Positions 49,674-57,946 of a stretch of DNA of 64,000 nt are shown one piece after another. Location of the stretch: the NCBI GenBank assembly GCA_021295955.1, contig JAGWBJ010000008.1:1-64000 (forward strand). The letters are read 5' to 3'. The stretch comes from Dehalococcoidia bacterium (lineage in GTDB: Bacteria; Chloroflexota; Dehalococcoidia; Lucifugimonadales; JAGWBF01). Position 1 is the stretch's first letter. Each line of letters begins with the position of its first letter. A program made the translations under genes and the position numbers. The notes beneath the pieces are model-generated. The model did not search any database. It saw nothing but the letters and a program-made list of their open reading frames with translations, and had not been told where the DNA came from.

Positions 49674-51151
49674 TCGTCCTCGGCGGGGGTCTGGCGGGTA
49701 TGGCCGCCACGTGCCACCTCCTCGACGCCGGCCACCCGGTGACGCTGGTCGAGAAACGCCCCTTCCTGGGGGGAAGGGCCTTCTCCTTCTTCCACTCCTT
49801 CGTGGGAGATGAAGGGCAGGAGGCCCCGACGGCGGAGTCCCTGCACTCCGGGGAGGGCGACGACGCCACTGGAGTTCCCGAGAGCAGGGAGACGAGCGCC
49901 GCCGGGTTCCCCGTGGACAACGGCCAGCACGTGTTTCTCGGCTGCTGCGACTACTACATCGACTTCCTGAGGAAGCTGGGTACGCTGGACCGGGCCCACC
50001 TGCAGCCGACCCTCCGCGTCAGGGTCGCGTCGCCCGCCCGGAACGGGCGGCGGAACAGGACCGGGCTCCTGACGGCGGCGCCCCTCCCCGCGCCCTTCCA
50101 CCTGCTGCCCTCCTTCGTCACCTATCCGCACCTGGGGATCAAGGACAAGCTCCTGGCCCTCTACGCCCTCCTCAAGATCCGCTTCTCCAACCGGCACAGG
50201 CCCGAGCTGGAGGACCAGACCTTCCTCCAGTGGCTGAAGGACAACGGCCAGACGGACCGCGCCATAGAGAACTTCTGGGACCTGATCATCCTCCCGACGC
50301 TGAACGACCACGTCGGCGACGTAAGCGCCTCCATGGGGATGATGATCTACCAGGACGGCGTGATCAGCAGCAGGACCGGGGCCAACGTGGGATACGCCTT
50401 GGTCGGCCTGTCCGACCTGATGGGGAACGCCGCGGAGGAGTACATCGCCGCCAGGGGCGGACGCCTCATGCTGGGCAAGCGGGTGACGGAGGTGCTGGTC
50501 TCCGGGTCCCGGAGCCGCTCCATAGGCGGAGTACGCCTGGCCTCCGGGGAGACCGTCCAGGGAGACGTGTACCTCTCGGCCCTTCCCTTCCACACCCTGC
50601 CCTCGGTCCTGCCCTCGGAGCTCAACCAGGAGCCCTTCTTCGCCGGCATAGGCAAGCTTACCGCCTCCCCCATCGTCAACGTCCACATATGGTACGACAG
50701 GGAGGTGATGGAGCCCTCCTCGCCGCCCTTCACGGCCTTCGTCGACAGCCCGCTCCAGTGGGTCTTCGACAAGCGCAGCATCCTGGCCTCCTCAGGCGCC
50801 GGCGGCGCCGCCGGCTTCGACGGGCAGTACATCGGCATCTCGGTCAGCGGCGCGTGGGACTACGCCGACAAGCCCAAGGAGCAGATACGGCAGGTGTTCA
50901 CCGAGGCGATGGCCGAGGCGTTCCCCAGGGCCCGGGACGCCAGGGTCCAGCAGCTTCTCATCGTCAAGTCCACGGCCACCTTCCGCTGCACGCCGGGGTC
51001 GGCCCGGCTCCGTCCCCCCAACGTGACGCCGGTGGAGAACCTGTTCCTGGCCGGAGACTGGACGGACACGGGCTGGCCCTCCACCATGGAGAGCGCGGTG
51101 CGCAGCGGGGCCGCCGCCGCCCGGGCCATCGACGCGGGAGGCAGCGCGTGA
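49631..51151 (+). CDS. hpnE: hydroxysqualene dehydroxylase HpnE
   Basis: A 506-residue FAD-dependent amine-oxidase-fold enzyme that reduces hydroxysqualene to squalene. The N-terminal FAD motif is HVVVLGGGLAGMAATCHLLD with VEKRPFLGGRA. The C-terminal NLFLAGDWTDTGWPSTMESAVRSG is intact. An acidic insert of about 30 residues (GDEGQEAPTAESLHSGEGDD, about 59-78 and on) separates GRAFSFFHSF from FPVDNGQHVFLGC. The start overlaps hpnD by 43 nt; the stop shares GTGA with the next gene. Confidence 0.9.
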   Translation: MDKKPPSNGPASHVVVLGGGLAGMAATCHLLDAGHPVTLVEKRPFLGGRAFSFFHSFVGDEGQEAPTAESLHSGEGDDATGVPESRETSAAGFPVDNGQHVFLGCCDYYIDFLRKLGTLDRAHLQPTLRVRVASPARNGRRNRTGLLTAAPLPAPFHLLPSFVTYPHLGIKDKLLALYALLKIRFSNRHRPELEDQTFLQWLKDNGQTDRAIENFWDLIILPTLNDHVGDVSASMGMMIYQDGVISSRTGANVGYALVGLSDLMGNAAEEYIAARGGRLMLGKRVTEVLVSGSRSRSIGGVRLASGETVQGDVYLSALPFHTLPSVLPSELNQEPFFAGIGKLTASPIVNVHIWYDREVMEPSSPPFTAFVDSPLQWVFDKRSILASSGAGGAAGFDGQYIGISVSGAWDYADKPKEQIRQVFTEAMAEAFPRARDARVQQLLIVKSTATFRCTPGSARLRPPNVTPVENLFLAGDWTDTGWPSTMESAVRSGAAAARAIDAGGSA

Positions 51152-52107
51152 CCGGTCACCGGCCGGTGGTGGCCGTAACCGGGGCGTCGGGTTACATCGG
51201 GACCCGCCTCCTGAACGTGCTCCAACGGGACGAGGGTCTCGCCAGGGTCGTGGCCATCGATACTCGCTCCCTTCCAACCCCCTTCCACAACGTAGCGACC
51301 GAGCGGCTGGACGTTACGCAGCCGCTGGACCACGCATTCGAGGACCACCGGGTTACCGCGGCGGTCCATCTGGCCTTCCTCCTCAGGCCGGGCCGCAGCC
51401 GCGCGGAGATCGAGAGGGTCCGCAACGCCAACCTCCAGGGCATGAGAAGCTTCCTGGCAGCCTGTGACGCCAGCAGGGTATCCAACCTCATCTTCCTGAG
51501 CTCCCACACCGTCTACGGGGCCCACCGGGACAACCGGGTGCCCCTGACCGAGGAGGCCCCGGCCCGGGCGCCCGTGGCCTTCCAGTACGCCAGGGAGAAG
51601 GCCCTGTGCGAGGAGATGGTCCACGAGTACGCAGTCCGTCATCCCGACACTTGCGTCACCGTGCTCCGCTCCTGCGTGGTGATGGGTCCCGACGCCGACA
51701 ACTACGTCACCCGCGCCTTCTTCCGCAAGGCCCTCATAGGGATCCGGGGCCACGACCCGCCCATGCAGTTCGTGCACGAGGACGACCTGGCCAGGCTGAT
51801 CCACCACCTCATCGTCCGGCCGATGCCCGGCACATTCAACGTCGCCGGCGAGGGCGTCATCCCCTACAGCCGCGTGGCCCGGCTCGCCCGGCGCAGGCTG
51901 TTCCTCCTGCCGTCGTACGTCGCCTTCCCCCTGGTCCGCGCGGCCTGGAGACTGGGTATCCAGAAGGACTCTCCGGCGGTGGGCTTGGACTTCATACGGT
52001 ACCCCCTGGTCTTGAGCACGGGAAAGCTGAAGGGCGAGACGGGCTTCCGCTTCAGCTATACCTCGGAAGAGGCCCTCATGGGCTATCTGCCGGACATCGG
52101 GGCCTAG
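51148..52107 (+). CDS. NAD-dependent epimerase/dehydratase family protein (SDR)
   Basis: A 319-residue extended SDR. VVAVTGASGYIGTRLLNVL is the Rossmann motif. SSHTVYG marks the Ser/Thr position, and FQYAREKALCEEM holds the catalytic YxxxK. GTG at 51148 overlaps the hpnE stop (GTGA). Similar genes next to hpnE occur in hopanoid loci, so a role in side-chain sugar modification is plausible, but the substrate is unknown. The nucleoside hydrolase gene follows 2 nt later. Confidence 0.85.
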   Translation: MTGHRPVVAVTGASGYIGTRLLNVLQRDEGLARVVAIDTRSLPTPFHNVATERLDVTQPLDHAFEDHRVTAAVHLAFLLRPGRSRAEIERVRNANLQGMRSFLAACDASRVSNLIFLSSHTVYGAHRDNRVPLTEEAPARAPVAFQYAREKALCEEMVHEYAVRHPDTCVTVLRSCVVMGPDADNYVTRAFFRKALIGIRGHDPPMQFVHEDDLARLIHHLIVRPMPGTFNVAGEGVIPYSRVARLARRRLFLLPSYVAFPLVRAAWRLGIQKDSPAVGLDFIRYPLVLSTGKLKGETGFRFSYTSEEALMGYLPDIGA

Positions 52108-52109
52108 GA

Positions 52110-53018
52110 ATGGTGCTGATAGACACCGATCCCGGCACCGACGACGCCATTGCGCTGCTGATGGCCCTGGGCCCCGGGGCCCCGTTGGAGGTGGGCGGGC
52201 TCACCACCGTCGGGGGCAACGCCAGGCTGGCCGACGCTACCAGGAACGCCCTGGCCGTCCTGGAATACCTGGACCGCGGCGACGTACCCGTCGCCCGGGG
52301 CGCCTCCAGGCCCCTCAGGGGCTCCTACCCATACGCCTACGGGTTTCACGGGCCCCGGGGCCTGACGGTGCGTCTCCCCGAGCCAACCATCACCACCCAG
52401 GACGGCGACGCGGTCGACTTCCTGCAACGGAACCTGAGAAGCCGCTCCTCACAGACGACCCTCCTGGCCCTGGGCCCCTTGACCAACGTGGCCAGGCTCC
52501 TGAGGGCGGACCCCGACGCGCCCAGCCTGGTGTCCCGCCTGGTGGTCATGGGCGGCGCGGTGGGCGTACCGGGAAACGTGACCCCCCATGCCGAGTTCAA
52601 CTTCCACAGCGACCCGGAGGCCGCCGGGGAGGTCCTGGCCTCGGGCATCGAGACCACCCTCGTGGACCTGCGGGTCTGCCGCCAGGCCGCCATTTCCCGG
52701 GACGGCGCGACCCGGCTCCTGGCGGGAGGCCCGGCGGCCAGGCTCGCCGGAGGCATCCTGTTGGGCTGGTTCCAACGAAACCCCGGCCGAGACGCCTACG
52801 AGCTCTGCGACCCCGTGGCTATGGCGGCCCTCCTCGATCCCGGCATCCTGCGCACCCGGCGCGGGAGCGTGGAGGTGGAGACCTGTGACCAAGACCGGCT
52901 GGGAGAGAGCACGCTGACGCCGGGCCCGGGCCCCGTGATGGTGTCGACGGAGCTGGACGGGAAACGGTTCTTCGACCTGTTCTACCGCACTCTGGGAGCC
53001 CCCGCCTTCGACCCCTAG
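52110..53018 (+). CDS. inosine-uridine nucleoside hydrolase-like protein
   Basis: A 302-residue member of the IUNH family. The N-terminal DTDPGTDDAIALLMAL is the calcium-binding, ribose-gripping signature. NVTPHAEFNFHSDPEAA and the C-terminal YELCDPVAMAALL complete the metal site. It cleaves N-glycosidic bonds of nucleosides. It is the last gene of the hopanoid run, 2 nt after the SDR, and might recycle adenosine-type by-products or act on nucleoside-bearing hopanoids; that link is inference. Confidence 0.88.
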   Translation: MVLIDTDPGTDDAIALLMALGPGAPLEVGGLTTVGGNARLADATRNALAVLEYLDRGDVPVARGASRPLRGSYPYAYGFHGPRGLTVRLPEPTITTQDGDAVDFLQRNLRSRSSQTTLLALGPLTNVARLLRADPDAPSLVSRLVVMGGAVGVPGNVTPHAEFNFHSDPEAAGEVLASGIETTLVDLRVCRQAAISRDGATRLLAGGPAARLAGGILLGWFQRNPGRDAYELCDPVAMAALLDPGILRTRRGSVEVETCDQDRLGESTLTPGPGPVMVSTELDGKRFFDLFYRTLGAPAFDP

Positions 53019-53029
53019 CGGTGGCGGGC

Positions 53030-53038
53030 TGGTATACT
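53030..53038 (+). promoter_or_regulatory. extended -10 promoter for the ornithine cyclodeaminase-like gene
   Basis: TGGTATACT, with -10 TATACT at 53033-53038 and the extended TG. No -35 is evident. Confidence 0.5.
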
Positions 53039-53076
53039 GGTGCCGCGGCGGCAATCACCCCTTGCAGGAGACGAAG

Positions 53077-54039
53077 ATGGCCCTGTTTCTGAACGAAAGG
53101 GAGGTGAACGACCTCCTGCCCATGACCGAGTGCGTGGACGTGCTCGAAGACGCCTTCTCCAACGCCGGCAAGGGCCTGGGAGACAACAAGCCACGCTCCC
53201 GCATCAGGATGCCCAACGGCTTCCTCCACTTCATGGCCGGGGCCGTCCTGGCCCCCGGACGGTCGGCCTTCGGCTACAAGGCGTACGCCACCTTCCCCGG
53301 CGGCCCCACCCGGTTCCTGGTGAACCTGTACGACGGCGAGTCCGGCCTGTTGCTGGCAGTGATGGAGGCCAGCGCCCTGGGGCAGATACGGACCGGGGCG
53401 GCGTCGGGCCTGGCAACCAGGCACATGGCCCGGTCCAACGCCTCCACCGTCGGGGTCATCGGCACCGGATACCAGGCGCAGACCCAGCTCGAAGCCGTGG
53501 CCGCCGTCCGGCAGGTCAAGGCGGTCCGCGCCTTCAGCCGCGCGCCCGAGAAGCGGGAGTCCTTCGCCGCCCACATGAGCGAACGTCTGAACGTTGAGGT
53601 CGCCCCCGTGGACAGCGCCGAGGAGTGCGTACGGGACGCGGACGTGGCCATCACCATCACCAGCTCCCGGGAGCCGGTGCTGAAGGGAGAGTGGCTGAAG
53701 GACGGCGCCCACGTCAACGCCGCCGGGGGCAACCACTGGATGCGCCGGGAGATAGACCCGGCGGCGGTGGCAAGGTGCGATCTCATAGTGGTGGACGACC
53801 TGGAGCAGGCCAGGATAGAGTGCGGCGACCTGATATGGGCCGCCGAACGCGCCGCCTTTCGCTGGGCCATGGCCCACGAGCTGAAGGATGTGGTGTCGGG
53901 GCGGATGTCCGGACGACCCGACGACGGCTCCGTCACCCTCTTCGAGTCCCAGGGCGTGGGCCTGGAGGACGTGGCTGCGGCCCTTCACGTGTACGGCAAG
54001 GCGAGGGAGCGGGGTATCGGCCAGGAGCTGCCCTTCTGA
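53077..54039 (+). CDS. ornithine cyclodeaminase / mu-crystallin family protein
   Basis: A 320-residue NAD(P)-binding protein. MRMP-like RIRMPNGFLHFMAGAV, the FGYKAYATFPG substrate segment, TGAASGLATRHMARSNASTVGVIGTGYQAQTQLEAV (Rossmann motif GTGYQA) and GAHVNAAGGNHWMRREID are typical. Members act as ornithine cyclodeaminases, alanine dehydrogenases or ketimine reductases; which is not clear. The ATG at 53077 has CAGGAGA upstream; a TTG at 53062 is the alternative. Confidence 0.88.
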   Translation: MALFLNEREVNDLLPMTECVDVLEDAFSNAGKGLGDNKPRSRIRMPNGFLHFMAGAVLAPGRSAFGYKAYATFPGGPTRFLVNLYDGESGLLLAVMEASALGQIRTGAASGLATRHMARSNASTVGVIGTGYQAQTQLEAVAAVRQVKAVRAFSRAPEKRESFAAHMSERLNVEVAPVDSAEECVRDADVAITITSSREPVLKGEWLKDGAHVNAAGGNHWMRREIDPAAVARCDLIVVDDLEQARIECGDLIWAAERAAFRWAMAHELKDVVSGRMSGRPDDGSVTLFESQGVGLEDVAAALHVYGKARERGIGQELPF

Positions 54040-54085
54040 CCCCTCCGGCGCTCCCACCTCGGATGGGCCGGCCCGGCCTCCGAGG

Positions 54086-54114
54086 TTGTGCGGCGGGTCG
54101 GAGCCACCTATAAT
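54086..54114 (+). promoter_or_regulatory. promoter for ilvD
   Basis: -35 TTGTGC (54086-54091), 17-nt spacer, -10 TATAAT (54109-54114). The start would be near 54121, leaving a leader of about 86 nt. Confidence 0.65.
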
Positions 54115-54206
54115 TATTCAGCGCCGGAAACCGCCGTTCCCGTAGGCCGGCCACCCTGGTAATGCCACCCCGGCAACGCCACTCTGGCAACAAAGGAGAA
54201 GAGCCC

Positions 54207-55892
54207 ATGGTAGTAGCCAAAGGTTCGCCGATGAAGCACCGGAGCTGGGAAGTCACGGAAGGCCCCGAGCGCGCCCCCGCCCGCGCCATGCTGCACGCCA
54301 TGGGGCTCACGCCCGACGACCTGAAGCAGCCCTTCGTCGGAGTGGCCAACCTGGCCAGCGACATCACCCCCTGCAACGTCCACCTGGGGACCCTGGCCGG
54401 GGAGGTGCGCACGGGAATAAAGGGGGCCGGGGGCACCCCCTTCGAGTTCGGGACCATCACCGTCAGCGACGGCATCACCATGGGCACCCAGGGCATGAAG
54501 GCGTCCCTCATCAGCCGGGAGGTCATAGCCGACTCCATCGAGGTGGTCGCCTTCGGCCAGAGGTTCGACGCGCTGGTGACCATCGCGGGCTGCGACAAGA
54601 ACCTCCCAGGCACCCTGATGGCGGCCACCCGTCTCGACATCCCCAGCGTCTTCGTCTACGGCGGCACCATCATGCCCGGCAACTTCCAGGGGCGGGACGT
54701 CAACATACAGGACGTATTCGAGGCGGTGGGGGCCCACTCCACGGGCAGCATGTCCGACGAGGACCTCACCGAGATCGAGGGCTGCGCGTGTCCCGGCGCC
54801 GGGTCCTGCGCCGGCATGTTCACCGCCAACACCATGGCCTCGGCCATCGAGGCCATGGGAATGTCCCTGCCCGGCGTGTCCTCCATACCCGCCACCGACG
54901 ACAGGATACTGGAGAGCTGCCGGCGCGCGGGAGCGGCGGCGATGGACATGCTGGAGCGTGGAGTCACCCCCCGGGACATACTGACCAAGGAGGCCTTCGA
55001 GAACGCCGTTGCGGTGGTTGCGTCCATGGGCGGCTCCACCAACGCCGTGCTCCATCTGCTGGCCATCGCCCACGAAGCCGGCGTCTCCCTGACGTTGGAG
55101 GACTTCGACCGGGTCAGCACCCGCACACCTTATATCGCCGACATGAAGCCCGGGGGGAAGTACGTCATGGCCGACCTGGACCGGGTCGGCGGAGTGCCCC
55201 TGGTGATGAAGCGCCTGCTGGCCGCGGGGCTGCTGCACGGCGACACCATGACCGTGACGGGCAGGACCCTGGCGCAGAACCTGGAGGCCATAGACACCGC
55301 CGACTGCCAACGGATCGTCCACCACGTGGAGTCGCCCCTGGCGCCCACGGGAGGCCTGGTGATCCTCCGGGGCAACCTGGCGCCCGACGGCTCGGTGGTC
55401 AAGGTGGCGGCCAGCCAGCACGTCACCCACCAGGGTCCGGCCCGGGTATTCGACCGGGAGGAGGACGCCTTCCAGGCCATCCAGAGGCAGGAGATAGGCT
55501 CGGGCGACGTGGTCGTGATCCGGTACGAGGGGCCCAGGGGCGGTCCGGGCATGAGGGAGATGCTGGCGGTGACGGCGGCGCTGGTGGGACAGGGGTTGGG
55601 CCACGAGGTGGCGCTGGTCACCGACGGCCGGTTCTCGGGCGCCACCCGGGGGCTGATGGTGGGCCACGTAGCCCCCGAGGCCGCCCTGGGCGGCCCCATA
55701 GCCCACGTCCGGGAGGGCGACGTGGTGACGCTGGACATTCCCCGGCGCCGGCTGGACGTGGCCATCTCCCCCGAGGACATGGAGAGGCGCCGGGCCCAGT
55801 GGAGCGCCCCCGCCCCCAACTTCGATACCGGCGCCCTGGCCAAGTACGCCAAGCTCGTCTCTTCCGCCGCCCAGGGCGCGGTGACAAGCTAG
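54207..55892 (+). CDS. ilvD: dihydroxy-acid dehydratase
   Basis: A 561-residue Fe-S dehydratase for branched-chain amino acid and pantothenate synthesis. Cluster ligands are in PCNVHL, AGCDKNLPG and CPGAGSCAGMFTANTM. The C-terminal swivel domain has GPRGGPGMREML and DGRFSGATRGLMVGHV. The start at 54207 follows AAAGGAGAAG; the frame extends upstream but without support. Other ilv genes are not adjacent. Confidence 0.95.
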   Translation: MVVAKGSPMKHRSWEVTEGPERAPARAMLHAMGLTPDDLKQPFVGVANLASDITPCNVHLGTLAGEVRTGIKGAGGTPFEFGTITVSDGITMGTQGMKASLISREVIADSIEVVAFGQRFDALVTIAGCDKNLPGTLMAATRLDIPSVFVYGGTIMPGNFQGRDVNIQDVFEAVGAHSTGSMSDEDLTEIEGCACPGAGSCAGMFTANTMASAIEAMGMSLPGVSSIPATDDRILESCRRAGAAAMDMLERGVTPRDILTKEAFENAVAVVASMGGSTNAVLHLLAIAHEAGVSLTLEDFDRVSTRTPYIADMKPGGKYVMADLDRVGGVPLVMKRLLAAGLLHGDTMTVTGRTLAQNLEAIDTADCQRIVHHVESPLAPTGGLVILRGNLAPDGSVVKVAASQHVTHQGPARVFDREEDAFQAIQRQEIGSGDVVVIRYEGPRGGPGMREMLAVTAALVGQGLGHEVALVTDGRFSGATRGLMVGHVAPEAALGGPIAHVREGDVVTLDIPRRRLDVAISPEDMERRRAQWSAPAPNFDTGALAKYAKLVSSAAQGAVTS

Positions 55893-55966
55893 TAGGCCAG
55901 TTCTCCACCACCTCGCCTTAAACGAATAGGACACTATGGCCGGCGCCATAGGTTAGGAGCGTGCCC

Positions 55967-57538
55967 GTGGCAGAGCGCGTAGAAGTCGAGTTCATCGAAA
56001 GGGTCCGGTCCCGGATCGTCTCCCTGGTAAACGAGGACGCCAAGCGCCTTCCCGGCCTCCGCTATTGCGACGTGCGGATGCAGGTCAAGGAGGAGAAGGG
56101 GGCCGTGGCCGAGAACGGCAACGAGAAGATGAGCGCCGAGGACTACGCCTTCGACTTCGGAGTGCGCGTCATCGCCGGCGGCCGGACCTCGGCCCCCGGC
56201 TACTACGGCAGGATCCTGGGGGCGTCGGACACGGACCGCATCGCCGAGGTGGTCCTGGCCGGGATACGTGAGGCCCACCGCCGCGCCCGGGCCAGCGCCC
56301 GCATGAAGGCCGCCGCCGCCCGGCGCTTCGGCGTCCTGGGGCAGAGCCTCTACGATTCGGCCCTGGCCCCGGTGGCCGTCGCCAGGGACACGGTGTCCGC
56401 CACCTACCGCGACGACCCTCGGACCGTCCCTCTGGAGGAGACGGTCCGGATGGCGGTGGACTCGTGCAACGCCGCCCGCGGCGTCAGCGACCAAGTGGCC
56501 TACTGCGCCGCCTCGGCCACCACCACGCTGATGCGGGAGCTGTTCGTCAGCTCCGAGGGCGCCGACATCGACCAGAGCTTCGCCCAGACCGAGGGCTTCG
56601 TCATCGCCATCTGCACCAGCCCGCACGGGACCCTGGAGATCTACGACTTCTCGGGCCACCAGCGGGGCTGGGAGCTCCTCACAGAGGGCCACGACAACGG
56701 CGACGCCATCGTCCTGCCCGACTTCGTCACCTTCTGCAGGGACCTGGCCACCGACGCCGTCGAGGTCGCCAACGCGCCGCCCTTGAGGGCCCCGGACAAG
56801 CCCGTGGTGGTGGTCACCGATCCCCACTTCAACACCCTGCTGGTCCACGAGGTGGTGGGCCACCCCTCGGAGCTTGACCGTGGGCTGAAGTACGAGACCT
56901 CCTACGCCGGCAGGAGCTGGTTCCTCAAGGACGTCAACGACAACCAGGTGGGCCGGCAGATAGCCTCGCCCCTGGTCAACGCCTTCTCCGACCCCACCAT
57001 GGAGGGGTTCGGCTCCTTCGCCTACGACCACGACGGCACCCCTGCCCGCCGCGCCTACCACATCCGGGGCGGCTACTTTGAGGAGTTCCTGAACAACAGG
57101 CAGACCGCGGGCGTCTTGGGGGTGGAGCCCAACGGCTCCGCCCGGGCCACCGAGGCCAGCCTCATACCCCTTATACGCATGACCAACACCGTCTTCGCAC
57201 CCGGCGACCGGGACCCCCGGGAGATAGTCTCCGAGGTGGAGGACGGCTACTACGTCTCCGGCCACCGCATCCCCTCGGTCTCCGAGGCCCGGGAGAACTT
57301 TCGCATCACGGCGGTGAAGGTGTACGAGATCAAGAACGGGCAGCTTGGCCAGCTCTACCGTGACGGGGGCATCACCTCGGACTCCAGGGACTACTTCACC
57401 AGCATCGACGCCGTGGGGAGGGACTTCCGCATGTACCCCATCCCCAACTGCGGCAAGGGCCAGCCCATGCAGGCCAAGCGCATGAGCAACGGCGGCCCCA
57501 CCATGCGCGGCGTGGCCCGCCTGACGGGGCCGGGGTAG
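55967..57538 (+). CDS. tldD: metalloprotease TldD
   Basis: A 523-residue subunit of the TldD/TldE zinc metalloprotease, which trims unfolded or modified peptides. The zinc motif is LLVHEVVGHPSELD (HExxGH); downstream ligand regions such as the later NNRQTAGVLG and SNGGPTMRG segments are present. GTG at 55967 is preferred because AGGAG stands 7 nt upstream; a GTG at 55961 is too close. It is followed by a PaREP1-like gene and then tldE in one operon. Confidence 0.92.
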   Translation: MAERVEVEFIERVRSRIVSLVNEDAKRLPGLRYCDVRMQVKEEKGAVAENGNEKMSAEDYAFDFGVRVIAGGRTSAPGYYGRILGASDTDRIAEVVLAGIREAHRRARASARMKAAAARRFGVLGQSLYDSALAPVAVARDTVSATYRDDPRTVPLEETVRMAVDSCNAARGVSDQVAYCAASATTTLMRELFVSSEGADIDQSFAQTEGFVIAICTSPHGTLEIYDFSGHQRGWELLTEGHDNGDAIVLPDFVTFCRDLATDAVEVANAPPLRAPDKPVVVVTDPHFNTLLVHEVVGHPSELDRGLKYETSYAGRSWFLKDVNDNQVGRQIASPLVNAFSDPTMEGFGSFAYDHDGTPARRAYHIRGGYFEEFLNNRQTAGVLGVEPNGSARATEASLIPLIRMTNTVFAPGDRDPREIVSEVEDGYYVSGHRIPSVSEARENFRITAVKVYEIKNGQLGQLYRDGGITSDSRDYFTSIDAVGRDFRMYPIPNCGKGQPMQAKRMSNGGPTMRGVARLTGPG

Positions 57539-57549
57539 CGGGAACGACG

Positions 57550-57909
57550 ATGGCCCAGGACGGAGAAAAGTACAAGTCCGCCGGACGCGAGCTGCTGGAG
57601 AAAGCCCGGCACGAGCTGGCCCAGGGCGACCTTCGCCAGGAGTCGGAGAAGGGCTGGGGCGCCGCCGCCCAGATGGTGAAGGCAGTCGCGGAGAGGCGTG
57701 GATGGCGCCACGACGGGCACGCGGCCCTCTTCGAGGTGGTGAACCGGATGGTGTCGGAAACGGGTGACCGCCAGCTCGGCATGGTCTTCTATACCGCAAA
57801 CGGTCTTCACATCAACTTCTATGAGAATGTAATGAGCAGAGAGATGGTCGAGATAGGGCTCGACCAGGTGGAGAGGTTCGTGGACGGGTTGGACAGGCTT
57901 GTGCAATAG
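57550..57909 (+). CDS. PaREP1-like (HEPN-related) small protein
   Basis: A 119-residue helical protein. KYKSAGRELLEKARHELAQG, then DLRQESEKGWGAAAQMVKAV and later HDGHAALFEVVNRMV follow the PaREP1 family pattern, best known from archaea and related to HEPN folds. The function is unknown. It lies 11 nt after tldD and 37 nt before tldE, inserted between two genes whose products form one protease. Confidence 0.65.
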   Translation: MAQDGEKYKSAGRELLEKARHELAQGDLRQESEKGWGAAAQMVKAVAERRGWRHDGHAALFEVVNRMVSETGDRQLGMVFYTANGLHINFYENVMSREMVEIGLDQVERFVDGLDRLVQ

Positions 57910-57946
57910 TCCCTTTCCCGAGTCTGGAAACGAGGAAGAAGTATAG

